Origin: Castor canadensis
Taxonomy: Eukaryota > Chordata > Mammalia > Rodentia > Castoridae
NCBI RefSeq assembly: GCF_047511655.1
Contig: NC_133392.1
Location: 26,488,001 to 26,552,000, forward strand
Direction of reading: 5' to 3'
Length of the DNA: 64,000 nt
The number at the start of each line of letters is the position of its first letter. Position 1 is the first letter of the stretch. Below are positions 1-13,100 of the stretch, piece by piece. The notes beneath the pieces were generated by a model, which was given only the letters and a program-made list of their open reading frames with translations, was not told the origin of the DNA and ran no database searches. A program made the translations under genes and the position numbers.

Positions 1-72
1 CAAACTCTCAATCCTCCTGTCTCAGCCTTCTGAGCACTGAGATTATACACCTGCACCACCAGGCCCAGCTCC
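1..72 (-). repeat. B1-like SINE fragment at window edge
   Basis: The reverse-orientation B1 end 'cctgtctcagccttctgag...gattataca' is recognisable up to 'caggccca'. It is cut off by the left edge. Confidence 0.7.
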
Positions 73-514
73 AGTGGATTTTCAAATACATTTTAAAAAC
101 TGTTTAAGTGTTTGTCTATAGAGCAACAGATAGTGGTACTGGGCCTTCTGCTTGAGTTCATCAGTAAGTTCTGGAAGTTTATCACCATAATTATTTATGA
201 CTTGAATGGACTCTGGAGCTAGATTTCATTTTAGCTTCCAGATAATTGTTTAAATCTTGCCCTTCTCTTTAGCCAGTGCAGTTATATGAATTCTAAGCAT
301 CCTGGATTTATTACTCTTTGAAGAATTGTCCTTTCTGTAATACTCCCTCATTTTTAGCTAAAGAAATTCTTTGCAAAGTTTTAAGAAACCCACTCCACTT
401 TTTTTTTTTCTAAATAGTGAAATAGCACCAACACCTATCTAATTTTAGACTCCTGGTTGGATGGGCCCAGAACCCAGGTAGGATTTCGATTTTGTTTTTG
501 GCTTGTGTTATTGT

Positions 515-615
515 TGTTTTTACACAGGGTCTTGTTATGTAGGCCAGGCTGGCCGCAAATCATGATCCTCCAGCCTTTGCTGGGATTATAGGTGTGCACA
601 ACCATGCCTACTAGC
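515..615 (-). repeat. B1-like SINE
   Basis: Antisense 7SL-type sequence: 'cagggtcttgttatgtaggc', 'caggctggcc', 'gctgggattataggtgtg'. Confidence 0.8.
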
Positions 616-819
616 TCAGAGCCCAGTTTTGATCTTCTACCTCCTCATTCCCACACAGGAAGGTAGTAACTGAGTCTGCACACTGTAGGAGATTGCTTAT
701 GGGACTTGGTATTGCCAAGAGTTTCTGGACAGAGAAACCTTTAGTGAAACCTAGTGAGAAAGGGGTAGAAAAGAAGATAAAAATAAAGATTTCTACTCCT
801 GTGAGTAGGCACTTTTTAA

Positions 820-930
820 AGTTTTCTGAGACCGGGTCTTGCTATGTAGCCCAGGCTGGCCTGGGATTTGTGATCCTCCCACCTCAATCTTCTGAGTGAT
901 GAGACTGCAGTTGAGAGCCACCATGGCCAG
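820..930 (-). repeat. B1-like SINE
   Basis: Antisense B1 signature 'gggtcttgctatgtagccca' followed by 'ggctggcctgg' and 'gagccaccatggcc'. Confidence 0.8.
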
Positions 931-984
931 AGGGCACTTTCTTTTATGTGGAGCAGCAACATCAGGAAGAAAGTCATGCATTAT

Positions 985-1180
985 AGAGTGAGAGAGAAGA
1001 TGAAGGTCCAAATCCCAGTTCTGCTACTTTCTGTGTGGCATCAAATAAGGGTCTTAACCTTTTCATTCTAGGTCCTATTTCTTCATTTGAAAACAGTGTA
1101 CAAATACAATACCACTTCAAAGGTTAAACTTAGATGATCTCTGTTTACTATGAGACATAGTAAGTAGGCACTGAATGAAT
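985..1180 (+). repeat. MIR fragment
   Basis: MIR-like core 'aatcccagttctgctacttt' and a MIR-like tail 'gacatagtaagtaggcactg', with the middle diverged. Confidence 0.65.
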
Positions 1181-1819
1181 TATAGCTATCGCTAACAGGG
1201 AGCAGTCTCAGCATGCAGGGGATCTCATTCTCTAAAGGCTGGAAATCATCTCGGGGACCGTCAGGCCCCATCTTCACATCGTGTATATCACTTAAACTCT
1301 CCCAGACCCTACAGTCGCTTGGCTCTAGTAGAGGTGGGCTCCCCAAGGAAACATCTTGATTCCCAGCACCTGTGCTGAACACAAGACCTAGTTCCTTGAC
1401 TACTCCTAGCAGCATCCTACTCTTGCCATCTGCCCATGACCGACTCATCCTGCTTCCCAACACTGGTACCAGAGCAAAAATTTTCCTTCCTCTCCTACAA
1501 AACTTCCAGTCTGTAAGCAGCAGTAGACTCTAGCAGCTCCTGGAGACCCCCTCCGCTGGTTTCTTCTCCTGAATAAACCTGTGCTGACAGTGAGCCTTGT
1601 CTTCATCTATCTCTCTGTGCTTTTCAGTCTAACAGGGACCACTGATCTACTTTTTAGGTGGGCTTTCTTACCATCTCTTCGATTCATATTGTCCTGTTGG
1701 AGCAGTTGGTGCTACTGGCTTCCCTGCCCTTCCCTGCCTTATGATTTTGAACAGTTTCCATATTACCTATTATTCTGCTTTAACAGTCTATCAAATTGGC
1801 AAGATGCTCTTAGTATCTT

Positions 1820-2022
1820 TCTTTTCTTTTTCTTTTTTTGTGCTACTAGAGTTTGAACTCAGGGCCTGCGCCTTGAGCCACTCCACCAGCCATGTTTTGA
1901 GATGGGTTTTTTTGAGATAGAGTGTCGAAAACTATTTGCCCAGGCTGGCTGTGAACCTCGATTTCCCTGCTTTCTGCTTCCTGAGTAGCTAGGATAACAG
2001 GCGTGAGCCACCAGCACCTAGC
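1820..2022 (-). repeat. Dimeric B1/ID-like SINE
   Basis: In antisense order: a poly-T stretch, the ID-like half ('gtttgaactcagggcctgcg', 'cttgagccactccaccagcc'), then the B1-like half ('ctatttgcccaggctggct', 'gtagctaggataacaggcg'). This is the hybrid SINE family that recurs throughout the window. Confidence 0.85.
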
Positions 2023-2169
2023 AATATCTCTTTTATAAATGAGCTCAAGGCAATCAGTAGCAAGTCACTGAAAACAGAAGACTCAAATTAGTTAGAGCCA
2101 GACAACCTCTCTGAGACAGGCACTTTCCTCAGTGAAATAGCAAAGACCACAGAACACGAATTATATTGG

Positions 2170-3854
2170 TGGAATTCACGTGACTTAATTTATTTTATAA
2201 TTTCTTACAATAAGCATGAGGAATAAAGACAGAGAAAGGAAGAAAAGTATCTTTCAAGTTCCTTGAATTACCGAAGCAAGTGCTAGAATGAGAAATTTCA
2301 GTAAAAGCATCATGTCTTATAGCACAGAGCTTATGATGGAAACTTGGACGGGGCAGGGCAACTCTTCAGCTCTGAAGGAAGTGAGCACTGATAGGGAATG
2401 AGCCTGCATCAAACTTGGCACGTGTGGCAGACAGGGCAATTTGGTGCCACCCAGCTGGGTGGATGAAGAACTGACTCTCCTGACCGCTTCCTCACAAGCG
2501 TGGGGGAATGTGTACACACCTTCTGGGTCTCAGTTCTCTGCCTCTCCAGCAAGGAAGGGACACATGCCAACTGTGCAGCAATGGCAAAATTGTTGGGAAG
2601 GATTCAGAAAAGATAAAGACCTTTTTTATATTTGCTGGTGGTGTTGATTGACCAGAAGTGGGTTGTTTTTTTTTTTCTCCCCACTTTTGGGCAGTAGCAT
2701 TGTGTCCTGGTGATGAAATAGCCTACACTTAGCACTCATAAAAGGCATAGGAGAGTGAAAGCAAGACATTTTGAGGGCCTAGACTAGAGGGAAGGGGGTT
2801 ATGTGGATCTAAGGACAAGGCATGAAAAGCTAATTCTATACCACCACACGGGAACTGACACAGAGGAGACCGTGACCCTTTCCATTCATAGAAGAATTCA
2901 CCTCTTCTAACTTACACTACTAAATCTAAGGTCAGCTCAGTCACAGCTTGGGATAACTAATACTGTGCTTCTAACATTAAAGTGAAAAGCTATGTTCTTT
3001 AAAGTAGTTTTCCCCCAATTAAATAGACTTGAATAAGCTGAAAGCCTAAAACCCAGGGATTCTTTTCATTATTTTGTTTTTTGGGGGAAACCCTTAAAAT
3101 TCATCACTGCCACTTTTTTTTAAGTCTATAAATTTAAAAGGACAGGAAACAGGCAGGGATAAGTCACCACACATCACAGAAATGGTTTGCATGCATCTAA
3201 TTTTATCCATTAAGCAAAGGGAGTTAAAGGGGGTGAGTTCTAGAAAGAGCCTAAATGTATTTAAAAGGGAAGAATACATGATCCTTTTTTTTCCTCCTCC
3301 TGGATGGAAGAAAAGGATATATGGAATTGAGAGGAGTGGGGAAGAAAGCGTCCATTAAACAAACACCTATCATGTGTGACTCAGTACTAGCAGAGTTGAA
3401 TTGGGTGTGGACCGTTGGTTTACTTTTGGCAGTGATCTTGTGATTTGAGTATCTAGAGTAAGACTATATAGCTGGGTACTGGCTGGGCATAGTGAATAAA
3501 TGTAGGTGTTAATTGCAGCTCACAGCAAATGCTGAGGCTCACAGACTTAGCACCTTCGCTCATACTTCCTCCACACTAGAATCATCTATCACGGTGAAGC
3601 CTGTGCTGGGTGAGAAAGTTGTATTCTTAGACAACTCTTCCATGATTGCTCCAGGACTGCAGTTTGCTCCCATCTAAGGGGTGGTTTTCCTATCAGAGAA
3701 AGTTAAGTGTTCACTACAGAGTAGGAGAGTGAAGCCTTGAGGACGTTACATAGTGGTGATAGGTGTTGCAGTTCAGGAATAGGCTGTTTAACAAGTCAAA
3801 TGCATATTATTCCCTCTTAAGCATTAGCTTTTTTTTTTTTTCTAAGCAACAGAA
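2170..3854 (-). other. INA: INA 3' untranslated region (inferred)
   Basis: No long open frame follows the stop codon, and the stretch is free of recognisable SINEs until 2022, as expected for a retained 3'UTR. The first good AATAAA on the minus strand lies about 1.66 kb after the stop. From memory the human INA 3'UTR is about this long. The exact cleavage point, near 2170, is inferred and has not been demonstrated. Confidence 0.7.
2189..2194 (-). terminator. INA: Polyadenylation signal AATAAA for INA
   Basis: Plus-strand TTTATT at this position reads AATAAA on the minus strand. It is the first canonical hexamer in the expected place downstream of the INA stop, and cleavage would fall some 15-25 bases further left. 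Upstream alternatives in the UTR look non-canonical. Confidence 0.65.
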
Positions 3855-4170
3855 TTACATTTTTTGGCTTGAAATGGAGGTTTCTTCTATATTTGACTTC
3901 TCGGTTTTCTTAGTAGATATTACCGTCTCCTCCAGTATTTCTTCAAAACTTTCCCCTATCTGAGAGGTTTTCTTAGAGGCTACCTTAGAAGCCTCCTCCT
4001 CCTCCTCCTCTTCCTCCTTCTTAAGTAACAGCCCAGTGGATGAGACTTTGGAGGTCGCAGAGCTGAGGATTCTAGGAGGGAGGAGGTAACTTGGATTGGG
4101 AAGTGGATTCAGCCCTGAAATGCTTAATCCACTGGTGCTAAATCGTGTCTCTTCACCTTCCAGCAGCTTC
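3855..4170 (-). CDS. INA: INA exon 3 coding part (helix termination and tail)
   Basis: The acceptor TTTGCAG (AG at 4172-4171) is followed by G, which completes Arg397, and then by KLLEGEETR, the end of the helix-termination motif. The tail from about 407 contains an [16 protein letters not shown] segment, then KK followed by eight Glu (a GAG/GAA tract, near 3992-4015 on the plus strand). Lys- and Glu-rich sequence runs on to SSQKM and TAA at 3857-3855. The Glu run is a short trinucleotide tract and may vary in length between alleles. The reading frame stays open to the expected end. Confidence 0.95.
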
Positions 4171-7100
4171 CTGCAAATCCAACAGAGAGAAACTCAGGAA
4201 GTCCACTTATTCATTGTTTTTAAAAGGACTTAGCTCTCCCATCTCTATTCATTTTAGCAAGACTCCAAAAAACATTGCAATTTCTTTATGAGATTGGACT
4301 AAGAATATTGCATTTCAAGGCTCAAAGAGCAGGAGATTAACATGCATATGCACACACATACACACTCACGGCCCTTCAGCGTCAGCTGCGTTTCAAGTAT
4401 TCTCCAAGGGGAGCCTATCCTCTTCACAAATATGTTCCTGAAGAAAACCTGCAGCCTCCCCCGACCCACCCCTTGGCCACATCATATCCATTTTGCCAAT
4501 TAAGAGTCTACAAACCTCTAGGGAAAAGTAATTTTCCTAATTAACACCTTAACTGCTATGGGGATAAGGAGGTGAGAAATCCACAAAAGAGGGAGAACTG
4601 CCTCAACTTGAGAGTTGCACTTTTTTTTTTTTTTTTTGGCATTCTACCACTTGGGCCATGCGTTCCTTCTGAGATTTGTACTCTTTCAGTGCAGAAAGAG
4701 GAGAGAAGCAGCAATAACAAAGGATGGTGAATGGCACTGTTTCAGATGTCAGACTTTTCTCAGCCTGGCCTAAACAGCACTACAGAAGAGTGGTATCAGT
4801 GTCTTGTTTCTCGTAACTCTAATAGGTTTTAATCATCCCTGTTGTAAAAATCAGAAACTCACGATACTATGAAAAACTCTTGGAGTTTTCTTTGAAAGTA
4901 GTAGATACAGTGTAAAGAAAATGCCCAGAGAGATCTGAAACAGGCTGAATCTGAGTTCTGTCATTTATTAGCACTGTGACTTTGAGCAATCTGTGGTTGA
5001 CCTGATACCTAGGAAAATTTTATGAAGTATCTAACAAAATACTTAACACATAGTAGTTATTTTAAAAATAGCACCTGCAATTACTTTTTTTTTTTTTAAG
5101 GAAAAAAAACAAAATAATTGATCACTAGAACCCTGCCTAGAATAGGAAGCCAGAAGGAAACCTCAACTTTCAGGACTTTCTAAGTGTAAGACACTTTTCC
5201 TGTGGATTTTTGTTTCATCCTCTGGCTACTTCTGTTATCTCCATAAGCCCTCAGTAGAGGAATGAAGAATACTCCAGGACTCGTAGGTGAGGCTGGGGTG
5301 TATCCAATAGAGGGGCAGAGGGGTTAGCCCCTTTTCATCCTCCCTCACTGATCAGAAATCAGAGAGACTACAGCCACTTCTGTGGGCAGCCCTGCCCCGA
5401 GGTGAGCATGCACTTTGCTTGGGTGAGCTGGCTCTCTGAAGTACCTGTAAGCTGCTATCTCAATGTCAAGGGCCATTTTGACATTGAGCAAGTCCTGGTA
5501 TTCTCGAAGGTGGCGTGCCATCTCACTCTTGGTGTTCCTCAGATCATTCTCCAGCTGCCCAATGTTATCCTGAAAAGTGACACATCCAAAATATTTAGAC
5601 CAAAGTAGCTGAAATTCATTGAGATTTCCACAGAGCAACCCTGACTCTACATTCAAACCACCTAATGAATTTGTGAAATATTTACATCTAGATCTGTCTC
5701 CCTATTCAGATTCTGATTCATTTGTTCTGGGGTGGGGTCCTAGCATTTTAATTCTTTTCCATAAAGGCCCCCAGGAGATTTGGATGCATGATAAGGATTG
5801 GGAACTTCTACCACTAGGCACATAGTTTCAAGGGACACTGAGAGAGGATTTTCTTTTCTTTTTGGAGATAAGAGCTTGCTGTGTAGCCCAGGCTGACCTT
5901 GAACTAGAGATTCTCCTGCCCCAGCCTCTCCAGTCTTGGGATTACAAACATGTACCAACATACGCAGCAGGGAGATGTTTTTACTGAATAAATTCCATTG
6001 CTCATGTCCTCCCTAAACTCTAAGTGTCAGGAGCTTAGATTTAGAACGTTCCAACTGTGGAAAGTACAGAAGACAGGAAGTCTTCTCTGCTGCCATCGCA
6101 CACCTTCCTGCATTTCCATGGTTCCCTGGAAGTCAGCTATTCAATCACCACTGAAAGTGTTTTACGTGACAGCAAGGAAGCAGCAGAAATACTCCACAGG
6201 AGTGGGGCTGGTTTTTGTTTTGTTTTGTTTTTTAAATTCAAATGAAACACTGAAACCCCAGTACCACCAAAAGAAAAATCAAAATAAAACAACAAAAATG
6301 AAACACTGGAATTGCAATTGTTTTCTGGTTTTTGTTTTTGTTTTTTTAAAAAGAAAGTAGGTTCATGTAATCGTTGTTTTTCTCCAAACTCTTCTAGGTG
6401 AAAAACAAGAGATAGAAGAGAATAACTTTAAATTTGTGATCCCTGAGCAGCCAAAAGGATCTTTTAGAAACAAATCAGATTCTGTCGTTTATCTTTAAAC
6501 TCTCTGACAGCTTTGGAATAAAACCTAAACTTCTAAGGATGACCTGTATTCTTCCCTTTGTTCAATGAGTTTCAGCCACCCTGGGCTTTCCTTTTTGTTC
6601 TTTTAAGGTACCAAGTTCATTGCTGTTCCAGGCCCTTTCGGCCTGGGATTTCTTCTGTTTGGAATGCTCTGTGGTGGGTTTGTACACAGCCTATTCCTTG
6701 TGATATAAGACTCAGCTCAAATGTTCTCTCCTCAAACAACAAGTCTCCTCTTGCATTCAATTTAAATACTCTCCCTCCAATAATTATTTTACCTCCAGCC
6801 AGGGCAGGTGTTAGCCCATGCAGAAACTATAGACAAATTAGGAAAAGGTATCCCAAAGAGAGGACAAAGTAGAGAAAACTTGGAAATTAGAATAAACTTG
6901 CAAGGAGCCACCCTGCTCTTAGCTCTTACTATGTGAAATTATTTTGTTTAGTTGTTTACTAGTTTATTTTCTGTCACTTTAGAATAGAGTTTTTCAGTTT
7001 TGGCACCATTGACATTTTGGACTGGACAATTCTTCCTTTTGGGGGTTACCCTATGTATTGTAGGAAGTTTAGCAGCTTCCCTGGCCTCTATCCACTAGAT

Positions 7101-10100
7101 ACCAGAAGCACACAGCCTTCCTCCCAGTTGTGATAAAGAAAAATGTAACTAAGTTGGGTGTAGTGGTTTATGCCTGTAGTAGTACTCTGGAGGCTAGGGC
7201 AGAAGGATCTCAAGGTTTTGTTTTGTTTTGTTTTTTTGGTGGGACTGGGGTTTCAACTAAGGGTTTTCTCACTTGCAAAGCAGGCATGCTACCACTTGAG
7301 CCACACCTCAAGTCCATTTTGCTCTGGTTGTTTTGGAGATTGGTGGGTCTTCTGAACTATTTGCTTGGGCTGGCCTCCAACCAAAATCCTCCCAGTCTCA
7401 GCCTCCAAGTAGCTGAGCCACTGATGCTCAGCCTAGGATCACCAGTTTTAAAAGTCACAGAAACCTTTTTCTAGTTCACTCCTAGAACCCCAGGTCTTCA
7501 CATAACACATACTGTAGACACACAATAAGTAATAGTTGAATGAATGAATGATGGTACATAGTACTTCCTTACTTATGATCTGAAGTGGTGTGAACAAATA
7601 GCCCATGTAACTCAGCTGCAACTTTGCAGACATGAAGAGCATATCGATTGGGATTTATGACATATGGGTGCAGATGAACAAATCAGAAACTTCAAGAAAG
7701 CAAGAACTGAAGGGCCTTTGTAATTCTCCTGGAGTAGGGATAATAAAGCAGTGTGAAAAGCAGGGCAGATACTTCCAAATCAAGAGAATTTACAGAAAGA
7801 ACGAAATTCATGCCACCCACCTGTTCTATAAATATTGACAGGAATATTGCAAAGGAGAGTCTCAATTGACTCATGAGTGCAGAGCAAAGAATGAAAGAAT
7901 GACAGGCAGTGGGGCAAATACAGGTGCCACTGGACAATGATGCAAATATTTCAGTGTTGTTAAGAGATCACAAGGTTGTAGAAGGATTTTTTTTTTCTTT
8001 TTTGAGAGAGGCTGGCTGTGACCTTGAGCTTTTCCTGCTTCATCCTCTCCAGTGCTGGGATTACAGGGATGTTCCATCACAACAAGTCTCTTAAAAGAAT
8101 TTTTATCAAGAAATTTCCCTTGATACTTGCTACTTGAGGCAAAACTAACCTATAAGCATGTCTGCTAGTGATACATTTGGGGTAAGAGAGTCCATATTAC
8201 TGTAGTAATGGGGAAAGGGTCTAGAGTAAGGGAAAAAGGAGAAAGAGGGGAAGATATAAACATTATGCAAAGGAGCAGGAGAAATGTTTTATGAAGGGAA
8301 GAGAAAATTGGGCTGTATTTTTTGCCTTGCCACTAATATTCAATGTTAGCTATCTACATTTGAGTTTTTTCAAATCTTTTATTTCTGCATACGTAGAATC
8401 ATAAAGTTAATTTCTTCTAAGGTGGTCTGGGATTCTCAAATTAGGATTTCAGCTTAAGATACCTCACATTAATACACAATGAGGTTTATTACCTGTTAAA
8501 GCAGATAAGTCATTAGAGTAGCATGACATAGGAAGTACTCAATAAACGTTAGTGACTTTTTTTATTAATAACATACCATTTGACTCTCTATCCTTTTGAT
8601 AGTCATGAGCCCTTCCTATAATTTCTTAAGTAAATAAGAAATGAATACAATATTATTTATTATATATATATATCATATGCATATGTGTATATTATGCATA
8701 ATAAAATTTTAATATTGGATAGTTGGTTGAATATCCATTAAAGCATTAGATTTCTTTTTTTTTTTTTTTTTTTTGGTGGAGGTGGTTTTGGGGTTTGAAC
8801 TCAGGGCCTCAGACTTGTCAGGCAGGTTCTCTGCCACTTGAGCCACACCCCAAGTCCCATATTTTTTTTTTTTTAAATAACAATTTTCAATAAAAACCTT
8901 TCTAAAGTAAGTGGCTTATTCTGCTCACAATCAGAACATTAAAAGTAATGCAAAATGATTATTTTTCTATAATTCTGTAATTTTTTTTCACTTTTAAATA
9001 TATCAGGCTGTTTATTTCTACCCTAAATGGCCCCACAAAAGCAGTGTTCAAATTTATGTTGCTACTCATTGGTTTTCTTTGTCCTAAAAGATGACCTGAT
9101 AGACAGCTACTCATTCTTGACAGTACCTGACTCCAGTGGTCACTGCTCCATCCTGTGCAGGTTTGAAACCCAAATAAAGAAGGGTCTTAGAATCATGTAC
9201 AGTAAGAATGATTAGGCTGGGGCACTGGAGGGCCAACTTCTTAACATTTGAGTTAAAGGTAGATGTTTTGTCTCATCAGCAGGTTAATTAAGTTTTTTTT
9301 TTTTTTTTTAGAGAAAAAATTACATTGGTTTCACAGTTGTATTTTCTGACTACCAAGAGGTTGCTGGGGAGCTGAGGTCTAGATAGATGAGATTTTCTTG
9401 TACATTTTTGTTATACATTTCACAGGCTTATTTTATGAATCAGAGTAGACAAAATGCACAACTGGTGCCTTCCAGAAGGAGCTAACTGTGGGTCACTGAT
9501 GCCTCCTCAACGCCTGGTCTCTTTGTTTGCACTCTCCTCCCATCAGGCTATATACAGTTTTGCATTGCCCTTCAAAAGCCCTGCCAAAGATGGCCTCCAG
9601 CTCGAAATGTGAGCAAAGCGCTGCAGTCGGCCCCCTCCCCCAACCATGCAGCTGCTGCTGGCTTAGCCTGAGGGAACGGAAAGACAGGCACTCCCTGCTC
9701 CAGCTGGGGTCTCTCCTGGAGTGGCTGAGCATCTGGCCCACAGTTGGAAGGATGCTTTTTGGGAAGAAGAGAAGGAATGGGCCACACTAGTATCTAGTAG
9801 AGATGAGGAAAAAGAGACAGTGCTATGGATGTCATCACTTTTGGGGGCCCTCAGCCAGGCAAGCAGTACTGAGTGCAGCACAGTCTGACTGAAAGGGCCA
9901 TTCACAGTTACTGCTCTGCATAATCATTCGGGTGGGGAGAGGATTTTCATATGTGGTCCACTCATAAGGCACTGTTTTGCCCTGTTCTCACTCCTATCTT
10001 TGCTTCATCCACATATTTTCTTTTTCTCCTACCACACTCTAAAGTCTTGTATTATACATATATCTACAAGCCACTTTACTGGAAAATGGGCTTTATGTCA

Positions 10101-13100
10101 GTGCACTCCAAAATGAGTCTGAGGATTCATTGAAAATATATATTCCTGGCTCCACCTGTGAACTGCTGAATACCTATCTTTAGGAATGGACCTGACAATC
10201 TTTCTTTTTAATTCCCACTTTACATTGGCATGTCACTGAATTTAGGAACAACTAGTTTAAATTTATTTTGTAAAGGAACTATCAAGGTGGCCCAGGTGAC
10301 AGTCACAGAGTGAGATAGGGAAAACAAAGCCCAGATGGACCAGCTTTAAAAAAAAAAAAAAAAAGAAGACCAAATCTAGCTTTTTTCCCCTTGAATCCTA
10401 AATTTCAGAAATAGATCAAGCTATGGATTTATATGCAGTCACTGCCTCCTCCAAACCCCAGGGGCAGACCCTTCCTGCTATTTAATTAGGCTGTACTCCA
10501 ATCTCATACTAGAGGGAAGGGGACAGAGTTGGCTCACCTCCCTGGAGAACATTAACCCGAATTGATTTTGATTGTTTGGCAAGGTCTTTCAGGGAAAGGT
10601 TTGGCTTTCTCAGTCTGACCACAGTGCAAGTCTGGGACCCCAGTACCCTCCAAGGATGTCTTTGTACAGCTTTAGCACAACTGGGACTCTAATGGTGGTG
10701 AAGAAGCTATGTAGAGGAACAGGAATTGTCCTCTGTCAGAAATGGAAAAGCCTTTACCTTTCCAATCACAGCTGGAGCTATTTGAAGACAATAGCCCTAT
10801 CTTTTCCTAATCTCTCCTCTTGCCTGATTCAAACTCTCATGTATTGCTGTATACTTACTAAGTCACCTTGAATCATTGTTTCTCCTCTCGAAAGTGTAAT
10901 AAGCTCTCTCTCCTCAAATAGGCTATCAAGCTCTCTGGGGCCGGGAAAAACATGACTTAAATGGGGCCTTCCTGTCTCTGAGAGAGTTGCCAAGCTGGCA
11001 AAGGAAAATGGGTCTACTAATCACTGAAGTAGAAGGAAGAGAGCAGCTTCCCATCACTGCAGTGGAAGAGGGGAATGAGGTGAGAGGGCAAGAAAACAAT
11101 TGCTGAATCTCACAGTGGAGACAGAGGCTTTTCACCTTGGTTAGCACTGAGATGGTTAGAGAACAGCAGAGGCTTCAGGCCTGAAGGATATTCAAGTTGC
11201 TGTAAGCCCCACCCAGCCTCAGGTCCCAGGGGGTAGGAAATACTCTCCATTGTCTGATGGCCTCTTCTACAGCAGGTCCACTGAGGCTCTGAAGGCTAAA
11301 GTTGATGTGGGCAGCACTGCAGAGCTGCAGATGCTGCAATTTCTGTCTTTTATTGTTTCCTGCAAACCAAGTCTGGGTACACAGAAAAGCCTTTTACAGC
11401 AAACAAGCCAACAACCTTGACAAATGCCTCTTAGAATATAGGGGCTAAAATAAGAAAAAGAGGGCAGGCAAAGCCCAATTCTGCTGAAAGTTCTGGGTAA
11501 GTCATACTTTTTGTAGAAATAGTGGGCCCTTCCTACAGAAGACCACCTAGCTCAGCCATTGAGGCTTCTGGAAGAAAACATGAAGTCTTAATTAATCAAG
11601 TGTGATTAATTCATATCATCCAGGGGCTAGGCCACATAGAGAAATGTTCAAGTGATAGGTTTGAAACAGAATAGGAGTATTTATTTGAACAATAATATAA
11701 TAACAAACTAACCAAATCTAACCGTTCAAGCAAGGCTTTTTCCCTTTGTCAAAGGAAGTCATTTATAATCCACAGCAAATAACTGCATATCAGTAATTCC
11801 TTAGTTCCTGACTATAATAGTATTTGAAATTTCCTGCCTTTTCTTGGTTCTATTTTTATTAATGTTCCCAAACCTTACTCATTTCATCAAATGTAAACTT
11901 CTATCCTAGTTGAAATAGATCATTTCAAACTTCTGAATTATTGGCATTCTATTCAAAAGAGCTTTTATCATACCTTGAAACTGAACCATACTATTTTGGT
12001 TCTTCTCTACAATTTTCATTCATCCTGTCTCCTGTCTCTGTGCCCTTTGTAGTCATCAGCCCAGAATGTCCAATGTAGTGAAAGTGAAGACGCAGTGGCT
12101 TTTGTTGGGAGGAAAGAGTCAATCAATACCTTCACAGAGCTTACATGACTGGGAAAGATGGAAAAAAAATGTCGCCTGTAACAAAGAAATCATTTCTGTG
12201 ATTCATGTGCACTCAATATGGAAAAATGTTAAAGTAATGGGAATTTTCAAGTGGGACCTCAGAGCTACTGAGCAGATTGGTTTTAAAAAAAAAAAATGCT
12301 AAGCCATCCATGAAAACGCAAACTGAATGCTGTCCACGAGGTGACCTTTGATTGCAAGCAGCCAAGACTGATGTGTTGATTATCAAATGAAGAAAAAAAA
12401 TCAAAGCAGTTAATTGCCTAGAGATTCCAAACTGGGACAGGAGACAGAAGAGATTATTTCTGAGACGAGGAAATGAGATCAGCACCGTGGACAGCGCCCC
12501 TGTCATTCTCATGTACTAAGTAGTGTACTGCTTTCTTTAGGAAGAAACACGCTGACAAGGAAACCGTGTGTGTGTGTTACTAGCTCATTACCACCCAGCT
12601 CCTTCCTCATTCATTCCCATTCTCTACTCCTCTGAGGACAAAAGTCAGGAACATGGGATAGGCCCTTCCCAGTCAGTTCCCAATCCTGAGGCAGACCATA
12701 CATAGCAATTCCGAAGCGCACAGAAAGCTCTTCAAAGTCAATTAAAAAAACCAAATAGCCTTGACAACTGTCCCGACCTGTCTACTTTGGGTCGGGGACT
12801 GTTATTCAAGTCGCCAGTGCATGTTTGTCCGCTTGCATATAAAGAGGCATAGTTAAGATTTTTAGGACTCCAAAAAAGTTTAAAGGCTTCTTTCTTGGAA
12901 GAGTTTGGACAGGAACATAACTGAGGGGCTGGAATAGTGGGCTTCTGGGACCTAGTGGAGACTGCAGGTCTTTTTGTTTGCCAATTCCTCTAAACGAGAC
13001 TCTTCTCTCCTACTTTTATCTTATCCTCCCCTCCTTTCCTAGGGCCCCCATTTTCAGGGAGTGCAGTTAAGAGGACAGGGCGCCCCACCTATGCAGCACT

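Noticed and set aside
1083..1463. 126-residue minus-strand open frame
   Set aside because: Overlaps a MIR and has no domain, conserved motif or splice context that I can recognise.
1..2170. Search for 3' exons of PCGF6, the expected neighbour on this side
   Set aside because: No RING-finger or other PCGF6-like coding segment seen; only SINEs, a MIR and unique sequence.
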